From positions 2,852,001 to 2,916,000 of the forward strand of contig OZ316897.1 of NCBI GenBank assembly GCA_973895155.1: a DNA stretch of 64,000 nt, given 5' to 3'. The position numbers and the translations under genes are program-made. Source of the DNA: Marsupella aquatica (lineage: Eukaryota > Marchantiophyta). Shown here one piece after another: positions 46,581 through 58,910 of this stretch; within the stretch, counting starts at the first letter, position 1; each line of letters opens with the position of its first letter. Under the pieces are notes generated by a model, which had not been told where the DNA came from, ran no database searches, and saw only the letters and a list, made by a program, of their open reading frames with translations.

Positions 46581-49500
46581 CGTTATCAGCACAACTCTAG
46601 GAGGCTGAGCACTTGAATTTTTTTTAGGGATTCGACAAGTGACAAAAATTAGACACTTGAGGGAATCCCAAGACAAAATCCCTTCAAGGAAACCTTCATT
46701 TGAGAGTCCATGTCAACCTGGCGTTGGAAATTGATGGAGTATCCTCTGTGAGAAGCTGACTCCCAAGAAATTAGAAGAAACAAAATCAGAAGGAGAGGCT
46801 GATCAGACAAAGAGTCGAACCCCTGGATTGACCCTTATGGGATCATTAATAAAAGCTTTAGAGGAATTGATTCTGAAATGCAAGATTGAAAGTACGCAAC
46901 ATGATTTATGGAAGGAGGAGAAGAAACACTGCAGCGCAAAGTCCATAGAGAAACCAGGATAAAGCTTGGGCTAGAGTCAATCAATCCAATCAAAGAGACT
47001 TGATTGAATAGAGGTAGAGCACAATCAACAAAATTTCAATCAAGGTGAGATCTGAAAAGGCACCACACCCTATAGAGAACGAATGTTGCATTAGGGCTCA
47101 ACAACCGGAGGGTGAAAAGGACTGAAGGAAATTTGAGGGATGGAAGCCTCATGAGAAGACAACACAGTGATCACGGACGCAGCCGCGAAGCCATGCAAAA
47201 GGGGGAGAATCGATGCACAAGCCCAAAATGGCAAAATTTGGACCAGGCTTTTCGAGAAACCATCGACAAAACTTGATAAGTTTAAAACCCCCATACTTGC
47301 AACTCATTATAAAGAGTATATTTACTTACAAAAGAATCAGATCACTTAAAGCATATTTTTCAAAGCTTTTAAATCACTTTAAGATACATGTGTAATCCTT
47401 AACATAAACCTAAATCACAAGCTTACACTCTCATTTTACAAATGTGAATACTGTGTCTTTACACATTACCTACCAATACACATGTTGAGTTTACAAGCAT
47501 TTATACACATTGAATACATATAACATGGTTGTTACACCATTAATATCACTTTCCACCATAGGGGGAGGAAAGCACATTGTACCCACAACTATCTCCCACC
47601 TCCTAATGTCATTTTGGTTCATTCACCTTCTAGTACCATTTGAACTTATACACCTTTTGGTATCATTTGATCTCATAAGATCCAAACGGACTCAGATAAG
47701 GGACTTTCCATGACTAACAAAGGTAAAGGTAGAGATGATTTGATAATGGGCAAAGCCCCTAATCTCATCTATACATGAGTTAATGAGGAGTTAATATGGG
47801 CAAAGCCCGTAATCTAACCCCTACATTCTTTTGATCAGTGGGCATTCCTATCGGACCTTACCTATAGATGAGTTTCAAATTTCAGAGATATTCCTCACAC
47901 TCACAATTTCAAGAGAAAATAATATACATTTTATGCAGATCAATGGGAAGAAACTTCATTGTCTCTAACTTATCTACTCAAAAACTTAAACCAAACTCAT
48001 ACACTACAATGGAAAGTACCTATGTACTTGGCCATACACATAGTGATTAAGACCCAAAACCAGAATCTTATACTTTGATTAAAGTTTTATACACTTTTAG
48101 CATGCATGCCTTTACAACTTGTACAAAAGTAAGACCACAAACCTCATCCCTTTGGACCTAGGATCATGTTCACCAGACAAAATGAAAACACTTACTCTAA
48201 GACACTGGACTAGGATAAGGGAATTAGAAAACTAACAATGTTCAAGGTATGGTACAGACTCGGGGGGTTGACTATCAACAATCTTAGGAACCACGTGCGA
48301 TCCAGAATAAGTATTTTTTATATAAATTAGCTAAATTTTTAAAAAGCATAGGAAACAAAAGAAGGTATTATAAACCTATATTTGTAGAATATTCTCTAAT
48401 ATATACCTTTTATAAAGTAAAATAGGTCATTAGTATTGAAAATAGAAAATATTTTTAGAATATTCCCATTATAAAATAGGTGTGTTTATATTAGGCTAGG
48501 ATCGCACGTGGTACCCCAAAATATACACTAAGTTAACTCCCCGAGGGTATAGATGTTTGGATTATGGGCAAAGCCCCTAATCTCATCTAGTCAAGACCCA
48601 ATGTGGGGTTAATATGGGCAAAGCCCGTAATCTACCTTGATACACTCTTCATTTTGGGGAACAGAATAACATCGCGGACCAATGACACATTCACCTTTGT
48701 GTATTACTATTAAACAAATCTCTTAGATTGAAACTAAAATTAAGACAATTTTCATCCCCACACCCAACATAGAATTAACGGGAAAACAAAATGAATTAAA
48801 GATGCAGACCAAGGGAAAGAAACTCAATTCTCTCAAAACTTATCTATTGAAGAACTTGAGCCCACCTACACCACAATTGTACGTACAACTAGTACTTGGA
48901 AACTAAACAGAGACTATCCTCATATATCTCCGTACGAGGAGCCAAATAGTTTAGGGGGAGCATCTTATCTCCACATGTTACTCTAACTTCAAATCTCCCT
49001 ACATGGCTATTCTATGTCTCAATAATATTTTGAATCTACTTACATGGCCTACTACCCCATGTCTTGACACACTTGTCAAATTACCCCGTGATATTTGCAG
49101 ACGTGCAGGTAGACGTGCCACTGACGGGAGACCTAACTTAACTGACACCCTCTGGTGTGATTCTGGTTCATACACCCTCTGGTGTAGCTTGAGACCTAAC
49201 ACCCTCTGGTGTCAACAACCCTGTGTCCACTAGCACCTCTGTGCCTCCTGACACCTTCGTGTCCATCAGCACCACTATACTCTCAAATGAGCTTATTGCC
49301 ATAGACTCTCCCATGATAACATTGCCCCATCCTACCCACATATGGGTCTTTTATCTTGACTCTGGGTATTTCTAAATATGGTACTTGTACCATACCAAAC
49401 TAGGACTTTTCTATTATTTTTATAATAATACATGATTAGCATCCGTTGATGCAACATGTCTACTCCACACTTTGGAAAACTCTCATTTAGCAATTGGGCT

Positions 49501-50123
49501 AATTAGCACCTTCGGTATCAATCCAATGATCTGAAACATATAGGATAATGCCACTGCATCCCCACACAACCCACATTAATTGTCTTAATACCCCATGGTA
49601 TTAGATAGCATAAGCCATACTAAAACATGACATAATTCCTCCAGCTACTAACCAAATTACTAATTATTTGGAACTTAGATTGTTTATTTGATGCAAGGCC
49701 ATACAGGTGACCCAAATTTCAAATGCGGAGAACTAGACAAAGTTTTTCATGAAGGCATTGACCCCTCCTGTCCACAGACACCACTGCCATGCAATTGAAC
49801 TCCGAAGCTTACACCGCCTGATTACTACTGATTGACACATGATTGACACACACCACCACCGCGGTTCAACTCTCACATCTCACCAAGAGGACCAACTGGC
49901 TGTACTCTTTTTCCTTTAGGGTCATATATTTTATTTTTTCTCTACTACCCTGGTAGAGTTGTTTTTACCTCAATCTAGCACCGCTAAAGGTTTTAACGAG
50001 GCAGTCCACCTCTTTGGTCAATCAAACATACAAGTCTATAAGCATGGTGATAGATTTTCCTTACCTAGTTCTAGGACTAGTCTAGATTGTCTCCATAACT
50101 CCCATTATGTAGCCAAGGGGGAG

Positions 50124-50297
50124 TGTTATGAGGTAACTAGTCCTAGACCAGACTAGGAGGCTACCTTTACCATGGTTACCTCAAGACATTATATATACAC
50201 CCGGTTGATCCCCAACCGAGTGAATCATTCATTCATTCATACATTCATTCAATCTCTCTCTCTCTCTCCAACTATGTATGAATCTTATATCACAATA
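50124..50297 (+). repeat. 3' LTR of the non-autonomous element
   Basis: TGTTATGAGG to CACAATA, 10 bp shorter than the 5' LTR in the CATT repeat. Confidence 0.9.
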
Positions 50298-50426
50298 TCC
50301 CCACATTTTTTGGGTCTTCATTTATCATTTTTTGAAGAGCAATGAGGATAAGCCAAAGGAGATGCAGATTAATTACCAGACACTAACATTTTGAGATAGT
50401 CTTGATTCTCTTTCCCTTGCTCTAGC

Positions 50427-50690
50427 AAATCCATTCTAGCCAATCCATTCTCTCCATGTTATCAATATGTCAACCTCTTTTCACGAAGATTGATATTAAG
50501 TTAAAACATAAAGAAACTTTCTAAGAATATACACACAAAGAGAGATGTTGTTGGTAGCCAATCCATTCTAGCCAATCCATTCTCTCCATGTTATCAATAT
50601 GTCAACCTCTTTTCACGAAGATTGATATTAAGTTAAAACATAAAGAAACTTTCTAAGAATATACACACAAAGAGAGATGTTGTTGGTAGC
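50427..50690 (+). repeat. Perfect tandem duplication of 132 bp
   Basis: Two adjacent copies with no differences noticed, including CCATTCTAGCCAATCCATTC and ending TGTTGTTGGTAGCC. Non-coding. Confidence 0.85.
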
Positions 50691-52568
50691 CTGACAAACT
50701 TTGGAGTGGGTCCAGTTTAGAGTTATCACCAATAACATTGTCACCCCTAATTATCAATATTTTTTAATATATTAAAATTTATTTTTCAAATTAAGGGTGG
50801 CTGTAAGTAATGTCACTTGGCTGAAAACCAAGGGCTACCCTAATTAGTGTGTGTGAGACTAATTGTTTCACCACACTAAATAGTGTAAAGAGCGTAGGTG
50901 GAGCGCCTAGTTAATTCCGGTTTCCACTTTCATCCTGGTCGACGTGAAAGTTGGTGAGTCTTTGATTGAAGTTCGATTTCCCACCCACCCGCTCAACACC
51001 AACGTTGTAAGAGAAGATCGAAACGATTGAGAGCTCAGCAATCTCGTTGATAGCACTCTCAAAATTTCTAGCCTATCATAAGGTCTCCATGTTGTAGTCG
51101 TCCGGCCACTTGATATATTGGCAATGCATTTTTCGGGCCAGTATATCTAGGCTTCCACTATCGATCATTCGCAGCGTATGTGACAGCTACAGTAGATCTC
51201 GCATGCGACAGCTAGATCTCAGCCGACCGTTATAGAAGAATTGAAGCTCATCGATGGACGGAACGAGTGGAAAGCTAGTAGGAGCCGGTATGTTGATGAG
51301 CAACTGCAAAGATTAACGAAAATTGAATTTGCAAAGTTGTGACTCAAAAAGCAGACGTCCGATTTTGACTCTGACGTGTGCCGGGTGACTACGGATCATA
51401 TCAAAACAATTCCACGTTCAATAGATTTCTGGCCCTGTCATTATTTTGGTTCATGTTCGATGAAGTAGTAGTTCCGGAGCTTCGCGATCCGTTGGACTAC
51501 GGTAGCAAAACCAGATCGATCGCCGCTCATATTCAACAGTGTGCTAGAAACGCCTTGCGTGTTCTTTCTTGATTGGTAGGGTGTTTCTTCCACGCAGACT
51601 TTGAGTGGGCTGTTTTGTCTTGAAATTTTACACCCTAGCGTTGGATATCAAAGCAGTTAGTTGCATGTACCGGTCCTAGATAAATACCGACTGAATCGCT
51701 TGTCCACGCATATATGACGCGCGACCTTGCTCAATCATTCTATCTAGTGAACATGGTCAAAATATGTAAAGCAGCAAATTGTTGAACATCGTACTCTCAT
51801 TCAAGACGACCTTGCTCAATCATTCTATCTAGTGAACATGGTCATAATATATAAAGCAGCAAATTGTTGAACATCCTACCCTCAAGAACTTACTGCAGTT
51901 GAAATGCACCGCTATGGAACTCACAGAAGTCGTACGGAAAAATATAATCGAGCAGATCATCAGTAGATTTATTCTAAGTTCAAATCTGGGGGTTACAAGT
52001 GCAGATCAGTAACTCCTTTTAGTGGGTTTACTGATATGTTCACAACGGTAGGCAGTGCCTCACTTACGACACTTTCTGCAACTTCCTGTTTACCAAAGGA
52101 CCTTCTCACCTCTACACATACTGCCCAGCGGCTTACAGCCTCGATCAGAGCAACGGCAATAACAGAATCATGGTATTCCACATTGTCGGACCGGCCGGCC
52201 TCCCTCTACGAATGCGCTGGCCCATGCATGATGCAGTAAGTGCCGCTTTTATCAACCCTTCGTACACGTACATTCATTCTAGGACGATACGTATTTCGGA
52301 TTGAGCTGCCTATCTCTCGGAGCCCTAATACCATCGCTGTTCTAGGACGAAGACATCTATCTATGTGCAGAGTGAATATACAAGTCTGGCGAAACAACTG
52401 TTTACTCGGTTAAACACTCGGTCGTACATCGAACAAGTGTTACAAATATGTTCGGCCGGCAACGAAAATTGGTAGTGACAAAGAAAAAGCTGCGAGATGC
52501 ATCTGAAATTGAATCGGAGTCGAAGAGGCGCTCTCTTGACAGAATATTTGAATTCGTAAGCCAATCTC
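50691..52568. other. Intergenic DNA with an 85-bp tandem duplication
   Basis: No gene recognised. GACCTTGCTCAATCATTC begins two consecutive 85-bp units at 51723 and 51808 that differ at a handful of bases. GC content is higher than in the preceding repeat region. Confidence 0.5.
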
Positions 52569-54148
52569 TCAGGAAGTAGCTTTAAGAGATTGGAGGTGGG
52601 TAACGCTGTTCTTCTGCATCTTGGTCACAAAGAAATCGAGATACGAAAATGGCACATATGTGGCCGGGGTTTCCTTCGTGATGAGCGGAGCGATCGGTTT
52701 GATGATATAGTCAGCCTCAAAACCAGGTGCCGGAAAGCAGAAATAGGCCAATGACATACGACCGGTGTCGTGGTTACTGGTCACTCGGTGAAGAATACTT
52801 TTGAATCTACCATTTGACCAAGCCTACACAATCAACGCCGGGTTAAGTAAGTTGAGAATTATATACGCGTCATCATTTCCAAAATCCGCTAGAACTTGCT
52901 GTATTCCGACATATCTCCTGTGCAAGAGTAAGCTGAAACGCAATCATTACTAACGAGCTAAGAAACCAGCGCAGACATCAATGGGTTCACCAATATCAAA
53001 GTTTAACGCGGCGAGTTCCACTCAGGATACTACATTAGTCTTCGATACCAACTAAGTTCAACGTACCATGTATGTCTACAACTATCAGTAGAACATATGG
53101 TGCCTAGTCAATAGGTTTGCATCTATGCTTGCAACTCAGATGAAGTAGTCAGGCTTGCTCATCTCAACACAGAGATAGCAACGCACCGGGCAATGCACAA
53201 AAATAGATAACATAATTAGATAAGTACCTGGAGGATGTCTCCAACATTCACAATGAATCCTCCTCTCTGCGGCATGACAGGAATCCATTCTCCGTCCGGA
53301 TTGATTTCAAGCCCCTTTTGGCCGTCGCACTGGGTGACGATAGTGAACACACTTGAGTCTTTGTGTGCGTTGAGACCTGTTTCCTCAACTGCGGGCCTCG
53401 TACTCTTGGGATAATGATGAAAGTTCAAATATCGAGGAACTGTCGCATTTCTGTGGTGTTTCAACCGGATATGTGAGGGTGGAAGTCCAAGACTCTCCGA
53501 GAAGACGTCAAGCAAGTCGTCACCGAATTTACCAAGCTCCGACTTAAGACGTTCCACCCTTTCTCGGTAGCTGACGGGATTGACTGGCCACCAGTTCTTC
53601 GTGGAATCGACTTGTCCGTTGTAGCCATTAGAGTAAGTATCTTCTGGGCGATCTCGGGGTTTCAAATGATAGTCCCGAAACACGATCTCCTCCATTCGGT
53701 TCTCTGTGCTCCGGAGAACGGGAAAGTGCTTGTAGCCTAGCTGGAAGGGGACCAGGAGCTTCTTGTTCTCGTTATCGACCCTCAAACTCAATTTCTCCTC
53801 CATGGGGAGGTCGAAGAACTCCCGATTAGCGGCAAATGCATCGTCCACTACTTCCACAGGTACTCTGGAATTTATGACCTCAAAGAACCCCAGTGTCTCA
53901 CTTGCTTGTGCTACTTGTGCACAGATGAAGGAGCGTATGATAGGATCATTTAGCCCACTAAAATCGATAACAGGCACCTTGGAAAACGTCTTGCGTCTTT
54001 TCACTGACTCCTCCATGACCACCATTTTCAAGAAAGAGACTGTATGAAGAAGAATTGAAGATCGGAGCCGAATCTTGCTGAAACGTTGAAGTCCAACTCG
54101 AACGACTGGTGATCGAGCTCTAATCAGTAGAGGAGCAAATGATTTCAC
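52569..54148 (-). CDS. 2-oxoglutarate/Fe(II)-dependent dioxygenase (plant DOXC type)
   Basis: Two exons, 53228-54148 and 52569-52823, joined in phase 0 (CTCCAG|gtactt, ttgtgtag|GCT). N-terminal DIOX_N domain from VPVIDFSGL with GFFEVINS; C-terminal double-stranded beta helix with the iron triad HxD in NAHKDSSVFTIV, the distal His in SILHRVTSN, and the 2OG-binding Arg-x-Ser in GRMSLAYF. Total about 391 codons from 54148, or about 350 from the internal ATG at 54025 (MVVMEESVKRR). A minus-strand TATAAA at 54185-54190 would leave almost no 5' UTR for the upstream ATG, so 54025 is the better start. DOXC enzymes hydroxylate or desaturate hormones and specialised metabolites; the substrate cannot be read from sequence. 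Cytosolic unless the upstream start is used. Confidence 0.9.
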
Positions 54149-54184
54149 TCTAACTGATCCAGCTGAAGAGAAGCGTGAGCTGCG

Positions 54185-54190
54185 TTTATA
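54185..54190 (-). promoter_or_regulatory. TATA box of the dioxygenase gene
   Basis: TATAAA on the minus strand, 37 bp before the first in-frame ATG and 160 bp before the preferred one. Confidence 0.5.
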
Positions 54191-54654
54191 ATCACAAGTC
54201 GGGAACTTATAGAGTCACTCCAGCTGAACCACTACTGTAGATTGCACACTTTATTTTGTAAGGTGGACTGTAGCACGTTGTCCACCATGGAATCAACGCT
54301 TCGATCTCGCAAGGAATCGAGAGACTAACTTACAATCCTGGGGACGTTTATGATTTTGTAGTACATGAGCCCAAATACAGTATGTGCGTCACGAGGTATA
54401 CCTTCGACAGTGCCGTCTTCGTTTTGGCTAAACTCAAAGTACAGTTTTGGGGTGGGGACCCAAAAATGGGATGTCGGACCCCAAAGGCCCTATTTGTCCC
54501 ACAAGATTCTATACTGTCTTTGAATAATACTCAGTATTCTTTGTGTTTGTATACTGTACTGTATCGCAATTTTCTCTTGTTAAGAAGAGGGCATAAAATG
54601 TATAATTGTGAAATAATATGTATTTTATATACACATAATATATATCTACATTGT

Positions 54655-55310
54655 AATTAGTAAATTAGTGTGACTAACAGTAATTGGAGGGCGTAAATTT
54701 TCAGGGTCAAGTCACACTAATCTTATGCTAACACTATTTGTGCACATGAATTAGTTAGTTTGGACTCAAAGTCATCCAATTTTTACAGTGGAAAAAATTA
54801 CATTTACATGAATTAGTTACTTTGTACTCAAGATCATCCAATTTTTACAGTGAAAAACATTATTTTGAAACATGCCAAAAATTAGTGTGACTTGGACTCA
54901 AAATTATCTTTAATAAAGCTAATTTTAATAACACTACACCGTTCACTGTAATTAGTGTTGTGCAAGAATTAGTGTTAGTACAAAATTAATATTACTAACA
55001 TTAATTTTGGTAAAAATAATTTTGAGTCCAAGTAACACTAATTTTTGTCGGTTTTCAAAATGGATTTTTTTCACTTTAGTTTAAATTGCTTGTAAAAAAT
55101 GTATAATATTTAGTCCAAAGTAACACTAATTGTTATGTATTTTTCAAAATATTTTTTTTTCTCCATTTTGCCACTCTTAAGACCATAGTAACACTAATTC
55201 ATGCGCGCAAAAATAGTGCTAGCACAAAATTAGTGTGACTAACACTAATTGGCAAGTAGACCCTGAAAATGGGCGCTCTCAAATTAGTGTTAGTGACACT
55301 AATTACGTTA
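54655..55310. mobile_element. Fold-back/MITE-like element with long inverted repeats
   Basis: The left arm (about 54655-54770) and right arm (about 55190-55310) are inverted copies with shared order: TTAGTGTGACTAAC, TTTTCAGGGTC, TCACACTAAT, GCTA(A/G)CACTATTT and GCATGAATTAGT-type blocks. The interior repeats AATTAGTG/CACTAATT many times in both orientations. Non-coding. Outermost bases are GTAATTAG; no clean target duplication was identified. Confidence 0.65.
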
Positions 55311-57134
55311 TCATTCTTGCATAACACTTATTACTGTGAAGAATGTAGGTCAGTTCATAATAAATTATTGTGGGAGAGAAAATTACAACTGAATGTGACA
55401 TCATTTAATTTCTTTGTTTCTCATGCTCTTTGTATTCTTTTGCTTTTTTGTGAATTTCTGTTTGGGAGGCGTAGGGACACTAACCTAGGTCAGGAGGACA
55501 ACTTCTTTGAATGGACTTGTTTTACTAATTTTAGAGTGGAGTATTAAGGGTACTTCAAAGGGAGGGATAAAAAAATACAAGCCTATTGGTTTTTGAGAAT
55601 TTAAATTTATATTTTCTTTCCTCCTTGTTGGGTGGGCTGGGCTGGTAGATTAAGGGTATTTAACAGGATGTTCAAAAAACACAGGAAGAGGGTTTGTTTT
55701 AGAAATCTTTATTTATTTAAGATTATGTTTATTTTTTCTTTACATTCTTGGAAGAGGGAGCGGACACAGGTAGATAAATATAAGTCCAAATTTGTTTGCG
55801 GACCCTAATCTCCTGACTCCCTTTAGCTGTTCTTCAATTCAATAGGAGAGATGGGTCATTGGAAATATCTTAAGTTCTCTCGTCTCCAAATGACTGCCTA
55901 ACTATCAACCTAGGGCCATTTCACTTTGGGGACCGAGTTTGTCTGAAAATGACGTTAGGTTTGAATGTTGCCTTGTTTGAATATTGGCCAATGTGAGATG
56001 ACCAATTCATCATTTTTGTACCTTTTGTACTAAATGTATGACAGGTTAACAGTCAAAACCAAAGACAACGTCCACAACCAGAATGCCATGGTGTTCTGTT
56101 TGGATGAAGACAGTTGGTCCAGGCAGACTTTACTGTCAGATATATGGACTATTGGTACACTTTATAGACAATATTTAGGTCTCAAGATGACCCTTACTTG
56201 GGGAGAGAATTGGAGAGATAAAGTTGTAACACAACGGGGCAAAAAGAAATGAGGGGAGCATTGAGTTCCTTTTTCTGGAGAGAGGGATTATTTAATTTGT
56301 TTTTTGTTGTTTGTTTCTGGTAGCTAGGGCGGGGGAATGGGCAGGGGAATGGGTCTAGCAATATTGGACTTTTAGTGTCAGTGATTAGTTTTAATTTTTT
56401 TCCTCCTTTTAGAGTGGAGTATTAAGGGTGTTTTCAATGAGAGTGACACAAAAGGACTCGGGAGAGGAGCCATTTTGCTTTAATTTTCCCCTTTTTCTTG
56501 GGAGAGGGGGCAGGTACTGATGAACTATATCTTTAATGCGTGCTTTAATGGGATGATTTTTTAGTGTGTCCTTTAAGGGGAAATTTTTAAGTAAATATGA
56601 AAGGGGATTATTCTTAATTTCCCTACCAAGTCGTCAGTTGTGTATCAAATAGGTAATCATTTATCTCATTGTCGGGTATGAGGCTCAAGGATCCTTTTCT
56701 GAGTAAGCAAATGACCTTGAGACTAGAAATACGCCCAACATTGTAATCTAGCAAAAGTATTAGAACTACTTTTCTTCTTAACACAACCAGGTGTGTTATG
56801 GGGTGCATCACTAGGTTCAGATTACCCTGCACTAACCACCTAGGTCAAGGTTGGGGTACATTGGCAAGAGTACATAAAGATGAAAATTGTTCCCAATAAA
56901 TCAAACCCAAAATGTTCAAACTAAGGTAAAGTTCATGGGTATGATCAATGTGAAATCCCAAGCATTTCTCTGTGCCTCATCCACACTAAATATACTTCTT
57001 TGCCCAATAGATACATGAACACAAAACGATTTAGTGTTGCTACTACATGATGGCACACCCTTAGACTCCACAACAAATTAGTTTGTCCTTTTTTATTTAT
57101 ATTTTTTAAAATTCTCATCCACCCTTCCTTTCAG
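55311..57134. other. Intergenic DNA, no gene
   Basis: A segment TTAGAGTGGAGTATTAAGGG occurs twice (near 55531 and 56411). ORFs are short, without motifs. Confidence 0.4.
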
Positions 57135-58910
57135 GTAACAAACTATGGAATAATACCGTCCAGTAGTACTATATGGGTTAACATAGAGAGTGATCTGGGA
57201 AATTTTGGCATCGTGGGACTATATGCTTCAAATGAGTTGGCTATTGGTTCTTGCCTTTGGCCAGCGCTGTTGCTATCACTAAGAGGCACTAATTGGATAA
57301 TCTCAGGTGAATATTATATGACTGAAAAGGAGAATGACTCTGTTGCTAGCCACTCCTCCCTACTCTCAGCTTCTGAATTAGTAGCGTGGAGGGACCTCAA
57401 ATGAAGATTTGACTTATATGATGTTCTAAAGATATAACCAATTCTTTCTATGGCACCAATTCTTTCTATGGCTCCCGGTTCACTTGGCGGAGAGATAGTA
57501 CCCTCAATGGCGTCCTACAGTCGAGGCTAGACAAATTTTATCTGAGCAATCGGGGGTCCTGGATGGATCAAGTTATATCTCTTGTCCACCATCACGACCG
57601 GCCTCTCTCTGATCACTGCCCAGTATCAATGTCTTGTTTTGTAAACAAAGTAAATAACAATCATAGTCTGGTTAACAGGTTCTCTTATTTCAAAGCTAAC
57701 GGTCCACCGGTACTGCGGAACGAACACAACCTTCTACTCTTAGAACAGGCATGGCAGAATCACTCACCAGACACCACAGATCCAATCACTTCTTTCTTCT
57801 TGGCGAGCAAGAGGCTTCGTAAAAAATACCAACTCAGTCAATCTAGACAAACAGCAAAACAAATATCTACAAACTAAGGCACTCTGGTTGAAAAGTTGTC
57901 CTGAAAGTTGTCTCTTAGAATGTTAGCTGACGTGTCTAATCCCAGTACCCCCTCACTGATTTACAGGAAGCTGAAACTGCTCTTTGAGACTCGGAGTTTC
58001 ATGATGCTATCGACTCACGTAGGAAGTCCCGGATCTGCTGGCTCGGGATAGGGGAGGCTTCCACCAAATTTTTCGTTCAAATTATCAAGATATAGCAGCA
58101 ACAGGACACTATTTCTAACCTAAGACTGCAGGATGGCTCTTATACTTCTGATCGCAATCAGATTCTTATCGAGGTAGGCAATTTTTACCGGTCGCTATAC
58201 TCCCCTGACGCTCCGGAAGCTGAGATAAACATAATAGCCCAGAGGAAAATTCTTGGATTCACGTCCTCTCATCTATCTACCTCTGACTCTCTATTCTTAG
58301 ATTCCACACCGTCTATCGCAGAACTTCTTAGTGCAGCACAACATGTTCAGAAAAACAAGGCCTCGGGTATCAACGGCCTCACCATTGAGGTGTTTTGGGG
58401 ATACTGGGACTTCATCACTCTAGGTTTCCATGCTATATATGCTCGTATCATTCTGGCAGGATGGGATCTCTGGGCCCTCAGTCTTAACTAATACATGGAG
58501 GACGTGCGAACACTCGAAGGGTAGTTTTTATTCATTTTGAACTAATAATTATAATTATTACCGGTAATAAGAGAACTTTTAATAGTAAAATGAAAATAAC
58601 AAGGAGTAAACACAAAAAGGGCCCGATCACAGGGAGGTCCACTTCTTTTACACAGAGTGAGGGCCTAGGGGATGGGATCGTGCTGCCCAGATTTCTAGAA
58701 GGAGTTATCAAACTTGTCCCTAAATCCAATGACAAATCATTGTTGTCCAACTGGCGGCCGATTACTCTCCTCAACATTTCATACAAAATTGTTGCTAAAC
58801 TAATAGCCAGCCGGACTGGTAAGTTTCTCCCTGTCGTCCAGGTGGAGCATAGGGAAGCAACATTCAAACCCAAGCCAGTATGTATCCGGACCAGTCTTCT
58901 CCCTTGATGA
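57135..58910 (+). pseudogene. Decayed L1-type LINE: endonuclease and reverse-transcriptase start
   Basis: Reading across several frame changes gives an AP-endonuclease-like domain (IVGLYASNE, NWIISGEYYMTE, LDKFYLSNR, and SDHCPVSM with the catalytic Asp-His) followed by KSRICWLGIGEASTKFF, NKASGINGLTIEVFW and, after an inserted MITE (58469-58671), LLSNWRPITLLNISYKIVAK. These are the usual order of plant L1 ORF2. The normally invariant GDFN is altered to GEYY. The sequence breaks off near 58910 before the FADD box, so the element is inactive. Confidence 0.85.
58469..58671 (-). mobile_element. hAT-like MITE family B, copy 2, inserted in the LINE
   Basis: A 203-bp element with ends TCTGGGCCCTCAGTC and GTGAGGGCCTAGGGG and a perfect 8-bp target duplication ATGGGATC (58461-58468, 58672-58679). 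It is the inverted counterpart of 4321-4514 and splits the LINE reverse-transcriptase frame, so it inserted after the LINE. Confidence 0.9.

Larger units (their letters stand above)
46397..50297 (+). mobile_element. Non-autonomous LTR retrotransposon without coding capacity
   Basis: Two LTRs (46397-46580, 50124-50297) starting TGTTATGAGG, about 93-95% similar apart from a short CATT-repeat length difference. A perfect 5-bp target duplication TCCCC flanks the element. The primer-binding-like CGTTATCAGCAC directly follows the 5' LTR and a purine tract AAGGGGGAG directly precedes the 3' LTR. The 3.5-kb interior has no gag, protease or reverse-transcriptase motif; ORFs are short. The PBS is shared with the copia element at 37.6 kb, so a copia-type autonomous partner is likely (inference). 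Confidence 0.9.
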
